A stretch of 64,000 nt of DNA from Biscogniauxia marginata (Eukaryota; Ascomycota; Sordariomycetes; Xylariales; Xylariaceae): the NCBI GenBank assembly GCA_022695795.1, contig MU404077.1:124001-188000 (forward strand), given 5' to 3'. This document shows positions 59,813 through 64,000 of this stretch, in pieces. The notes below the pieces were generated by a model, which did no database searches, was not told where the DNA came from, and saw only the letters and a list, made by a program, of their open reading frames with translations. Position 1 is the first letter of the stretch. Every line of letters starts with the position of its first letter. The translations under genes and the position numbers were made by a program.

Positions 59813-62800
59813 ACCGTTATAATTATATATTAAAATGTAATAAGTGCGTTAATAAGTCTAAACGGCATAACTTTATACTTATAATATCTATATATCATTC
59901 GAAAAGCGGTATATTATTCGTGTCTTTTAGCCATTTTAATTATATAATAATTATTACGAAGATTTAATATTATAAAGATTTAAGCTTTATTAATTTGTCT
60001 TTTTATAAGTTTTATTAATAATAACGAGTATTTATTCTTTTTTGTTATTTTATTAAGATGTTAATAGTTAATTATTTATTGTTATATTAAATTTCCTTTT
60101 TTATTAATATGTTATTTTTCGTTTTTGTCGACCTTTAGTATTATAATTACTAGGTATTTTAATAAGGATTTTAATTCTCGAATATATTCTTTATTAAGAT
60201 TTTTTAAATTCCTTTTTATAATACTTTTTATTTTTTTTAATTTATAAAATATACTAGGAATAGTTTTAGTTATTTTCTTTCTTTAAAATGGATTTAATGA
60301 TTTTATTAGTTATGTTTTAATAATTCTTTTTTTTTAAATAATTTATAAAAACGAAGGTACTTACGTAATAATTTTTTCGTTAAATCTTTAGGCTTGGTTA
60401 CTTGAATTATATAAGCGATATGTTTCGTCTTTATATCCGTTTTTCTGGAGTTATTTGCGGTACTTATTTCGTAACCCGTAATAGTTAACTCCTCTTAATC
60501 TTAATTTTAATAAAGCGTATTTATCTCGAAATTTATTCGTGGGTTACTTCTTTTAAGCTAATTCATTTTTAGTATCATGTCGTGGCTTAATATGTATATA
60601 ATATTAAAAATAACTTACTTAAAATGTTTTTAAATAGTTATTAAAAAAGGGATTATTTCTTTTAACACTTTATTATTCTCGTAATTAAATATATATTTTT
60701 TAAAGTTTCGTAATTAATATAAACTTTGTTTATATATTTATAATATTTTATTTTTTTAAGTTATTTTAATTAAAATATAATTTCTATTTACTTTTAAGTT
60801 TATAAAGGCTTTATATTTCTTTTTATTATACTTAATCTTAGTTATAATGGTATTATCAAGTATTAACTAGACTTTATATAAAGATTTATTATTTATAGCT
60901 TTTTATTGTTTTACTAGCGAGAGTTTTTACCGTTTTTTGGTTTTTTATATCCCTTCTTTTTTAGGTTTCTTTAAGTCGTTACGGCCTGGATATTTTTCAT
61001 TCTTAAGTTTTTATAAAAGCGTGTTTCTAGTAATCGTTATTTAAATAATTTTTTTAATTACTTTTTACGTAATAAGGGGTGAGAAGTTTGTTTTTTATGT
61101 AAAACCTTGCATATTAAAACTTTAATTCTTTTTTAAAGGCCCTTTTATAGCTTATATCTATTTTTTTGTTAACTCGAAATCTTTTAAGGTTTTAAATTAT
61201 TTTCGAATAAAAGGTATAATTCTCGAATTTACTTGTTAAAAGTAATTTAATATCTCTTTATAAGTTTATATAAATTTTTAGAAATTCTCCTTTTTTTTTA
61301 AAAAATATGTCTTAACGATTTATTTATAACTTAGTTTAATCGTATATATTTTTGTTTATTATTTTATTAAGTGCTTTTTTACGAAGCTGAATAAATTAGT
61401 ATTATACCTAGCTCGTTTTTCGAGCCATTATAAAAGATATAGTCTTTTTTATAATTCCTATAATTCGTTTTTAACTTTGTCTTTTTCGAAACCCGTTTTA
61501 AGTAAATCGTGTATATCGTATAATATTAAGGTATAACATATATAACCCTTAATAATTACTTTGTTACTTTTTTCGGAACTTAAGTGAAGATAATATACTT
61601 TAAAATAATGTGGTTATTATGAGACGTTATTATAAATATACTTATTTTCTTTCGTGTCATTATTTTCTAGTTTTTAAGAATAATAGCTAAACTTATCCTT
61701 AAAACTTTTATATACTTAATAAATATCGTTAATATAAAAGTTTTAATATAACGATATATATTCCCTTTTTAGTTATTTTTCTATTTAGCTTTGTTTTAAG
61801 TTCTTTACTTGGTAGTTTATTAAGTTAGCTAGTATTGTTTAAGCTTTAATAAATATCGTAACTATTATTTATATAAAACCTCCGGTTTAAGCTATTATAC
61901 TAGCTTTTTCCTTAATAAGTTTCGCATTTATCGTTGTTATAATAGCTTTAATGTAACCCATTATAATTTAACTTAATTCTTAAGTTGTATTCTAGTTTAT
62001 AAGTATTGTACTTATATGGTAATTCGCTTTTATTATATCTTTATTTGGCTTATTTCGGCGTGAGGTACCTTAAGTATAAGTGGTTATGTTTTAAATAGTT
62101 TTTACGGTCGACTTAATAATATTTATAGTTTCTTTTTATAAGGACCTCCTCGTTTTTTTTGCTTTAATAATAGTAATAATAAATACTTAATTTATCTTTT
62201 TATTGTTTTTAAAATGAACTTTTACTTTAAAGGTTCTTTTCTCGGGTTAAGAAATCCCTCTTATTTTTGGTTTTTATTTTTTAAGACTTTAATACTTGTT
62301 TTTATAATATCTTTTTTTCTTATAATTAAAACACTTAATAGTTAATTTATTTTGTTTCTTTTGCTTTTTTTAAATAATTTTGATTTTAATAAGGTTTAAT
62401 TTAGTTTTAATACTTTTCCTTGTTTTGGTACTACTTTTGTGATTTCCTTTTTTTTATTAATCGCCGTTCCTTCGTTATATCGTTTTTTTCTTTTTAAGGT
62501 ATTGTTCGAAGTTTTCGTTATTAATAGTAATTGCTATTATAATGTAGTTATTAAACTTTCCTGGGTTCCTTTCTTTATATAAGCTTATTTTATATAATTT
62601 ATTTTTTATATAGTTTTTTAATTCTTAATAAAACAAGTAATTATAACTAGCTTACGAGTTTTTTAAACTTAATAGCGTAGTTTAAAGCCTTTTTATCTTG
62701 TTATAATTTATAAAGTCGAGCTTCGGCTTATTACTTAAAAATTAAGTTGTTAAATATAAACCTAAGTTGTTTTTTAAACTCCTTATAATCTTTAAAAACC

Positions 62801-63458
62801 TTTTTTATATCTTTTTAAGCGTTTAATCCGTTTTTTAAATGATTTTTTAACACTAATTAAAACTAGGTTAAGGTAGTTCCGATAAGGAATTAAAATATCG
62901 TGAGAATCTTTTATTTCTTAGTAATAATTATTCCGTAATAAAACTATAAATAAGTTCCGGCTTAAATTAAAAATCCCTTTAAATCGCTTAACTCATTATA
63001 TTTATTAAGTATAATTAATTTAAAACCTTTTATATCGAGGGTCGTTATATTATTTTCGTCATTTAAGTTATTAAGATCGTTATCATTTAAAGGTAATTTC
63101 GGTTATTTATTTTTAAGAAGTAAGAGTTGTTTTATTTATTTGTTTTTTTTTTAGGTGTTTCTTTTTTTTCTTTTTCTTTTTTCTTAAATGATTTTTCTTA
63201 TTAAACTTTTAAGGTGTCCTTTTAAGACTCTTTTTTAACTATAATTATAATTAACTTTTATATTAGTTCTTTTAAACCTTTTTATTATACCGTAAAAAAA
63301 TCTAAAGTTTTTATTTAAAAGCTCGTTAACTATTATTTTTTTACTTGTTTTTTTTTTATTACCCTTTGGTTTTAAGGGGTATATTTATCTTGGGACGGTT
63401 TAACCGAAAATCCCTTCTTTTAAACTAATATTAAGTATTAATTAAAAAGCTATTAAAA

Positions 63459-63849
63459 TATAATAAACCTCCTTATGTATTTCTAGTTAATTAACTTCAC
63501 AAATAAGTACGTATTAGGTTTTTTTAATTTAAAGGTAATAATAAGTTAAGATTAATTTAAGTGATTTATAATATTTTATTCGTTAAAAAGGTTTTAAGGT
63601 ATTTTCATTATAATATTAAAGAGTAACTATAGTTTTAAATTAATAACTAAAAAACGAGAAACTAATTATATAAGAAATTTTAATTTACTTATACTTTTTC
63701 TTTTTTTCATATAAAATAATTAAATCGGTGAATCGCTCGTTACCTACTTACGATTCATCGAATCACCTTGAATCAGTAAATCGCTTGTTACCTATTCTCG
63801 ATTCACCGAATCACCTTTGCTCACGTGATCTCACGTGAGATCCGTAACA
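63459..63849 (-). repeat. Right LTR (5' LTR of the element)
   Basis: 391 bp, ending CCGTAACA before the GGAGC duplication. It holds two tandem copies of a unit of about 45 bp that begins AATCGCT(C/T)GTTACCTA. Its right edge (GTGATCTCACGTGAGATC palindrome) is nearly unmutated, while its left edge is heavily RIP-mutated. Confidence 0.85.
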
Positions 63850-63854
63850 GGAGC

Positions 63855-64000
63855 ATGATGACACCACTACCGTACCCTGAAAGGTAATTTTGTTGAAATA
63901 TTGGGGTTTGCCCCCTATACGGTTCTGTATCACCTCCTATATAAATACAAGCGCTATTTCCCAATATATGACTCTAACATGAACTGAATCACACTTCATC
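63855..64000. other. Flank right of the retrotransposon
   Basis: Normal-composition sequence outside the element, continuing past the window edge. Nothing is identified. Confidence 0.5.

Larger units (their letters stand above)
56482..63849 (-). mobile_element. Full-length Ty3/Gypsy LTR retrotransposon, destroyed by RIP
   Basis: A 7.4-kb element with long terminal repeats at both ends (left starting TGTGACG, right ending CCGTAACA) and an exact 5-bp target duplication GGAGC outside them (56477-56481 and 63850-63854). Coding remains are on the minus strand. Reverse transcriptase near 59,700-59,810 keeps a FVYLNDILIY core, with Asn where the catalytic YxDD has Asp. Integrase near 58,500-58,640 keeps a WH...DFV...KLP-like core followed by NKLTKYTYF. 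The order reverse transcriptase then integrase marks Ty3/Gypsy. The interior is extremely AT-rich and riddled with stops, as expected from RIP, which turns CpA into TpA on both strands. No frame can be functional. Confidence 0.92.

Noticed and set aside
1..64000. CRISPR arrays, bacterial operons or rRNA genes
   Set aside because: No regularly spaced direct repeats or rRNA signatures seen; introns, RIP and gene families are fungal.

Overview
The window is nuclear DNA of a filamentous ascomycete, most likely a Sordariomycete. The signs are short GT-AG introns with CTAAC/CTGAC branch sites, a KapC-type bZIP factor, a fungal NACHT NLR, long gene-poor spacers scattered with CCTAGG/(AGGT)n blocks, and a retrotransposon with the C-to-T and G-to-A damage typical of repeat-induced point mutation (RIP).

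Layout, left to right. 1-4.6 kb: spacer with no convincing gene. 4.6-6.1 kb (-): kapC. 11.9-13.1 kb (-): GC-rich single-exon epoxide hydrolase. 14.5-16.7 kb (+): disordered protein with four SxIP motifs, tandem Cdk sites and a KEN box. 17.7-19.7 kb (+): LIM-domain gene with an in-frame TAG inside the zinc finger. 20.6-21.1 kb (-): 100-residue membrane protein built of 11-residue units. 22.7-31.1 kb: a decayed block with an unidentified remnant, a DUF2235 hydrolase gene carrying a one-base frameshift, a broken adenylosuccinate synthetase copy, tRNA-Gln(UUG) and another remnant. 31.8-33.0 kb (-): coiled-coil protein with an RWHTDK tail. 36.7-38.8 kb (+): GNAT protein. 39.9-42.1 kb (-): FAD monooxygenase. 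43.3-45.3 kb (-): F-box/LRR protein ending in a CaaX box. 46.7-47.3 kb: remnant. 52.0-55.1 kb (+): frameshifted NACHT NLR, with a solo LTR 3 bp after its stop. 56.5-63.8 kb: a complete, heavily RIP-mutated Ty3/Gypsy element on the minus strand with a perfect 5-bp target duplication.

The genes form no obvious cluster or pathway. Housekeeping or regulatory genes (kapC, SxIP protein, F-box, GNAT) alternate with accessory and decaying ones. The 22.7-31 kb and 46.7-64 kb blocks look like accessory, transposon-influenced DNA. Several genes are broken by one base, two of them next to G/C runs, so assembly indels must be weighed against real gene death. All exon coordinates are read from splice signals and reading-frame phase by eye.
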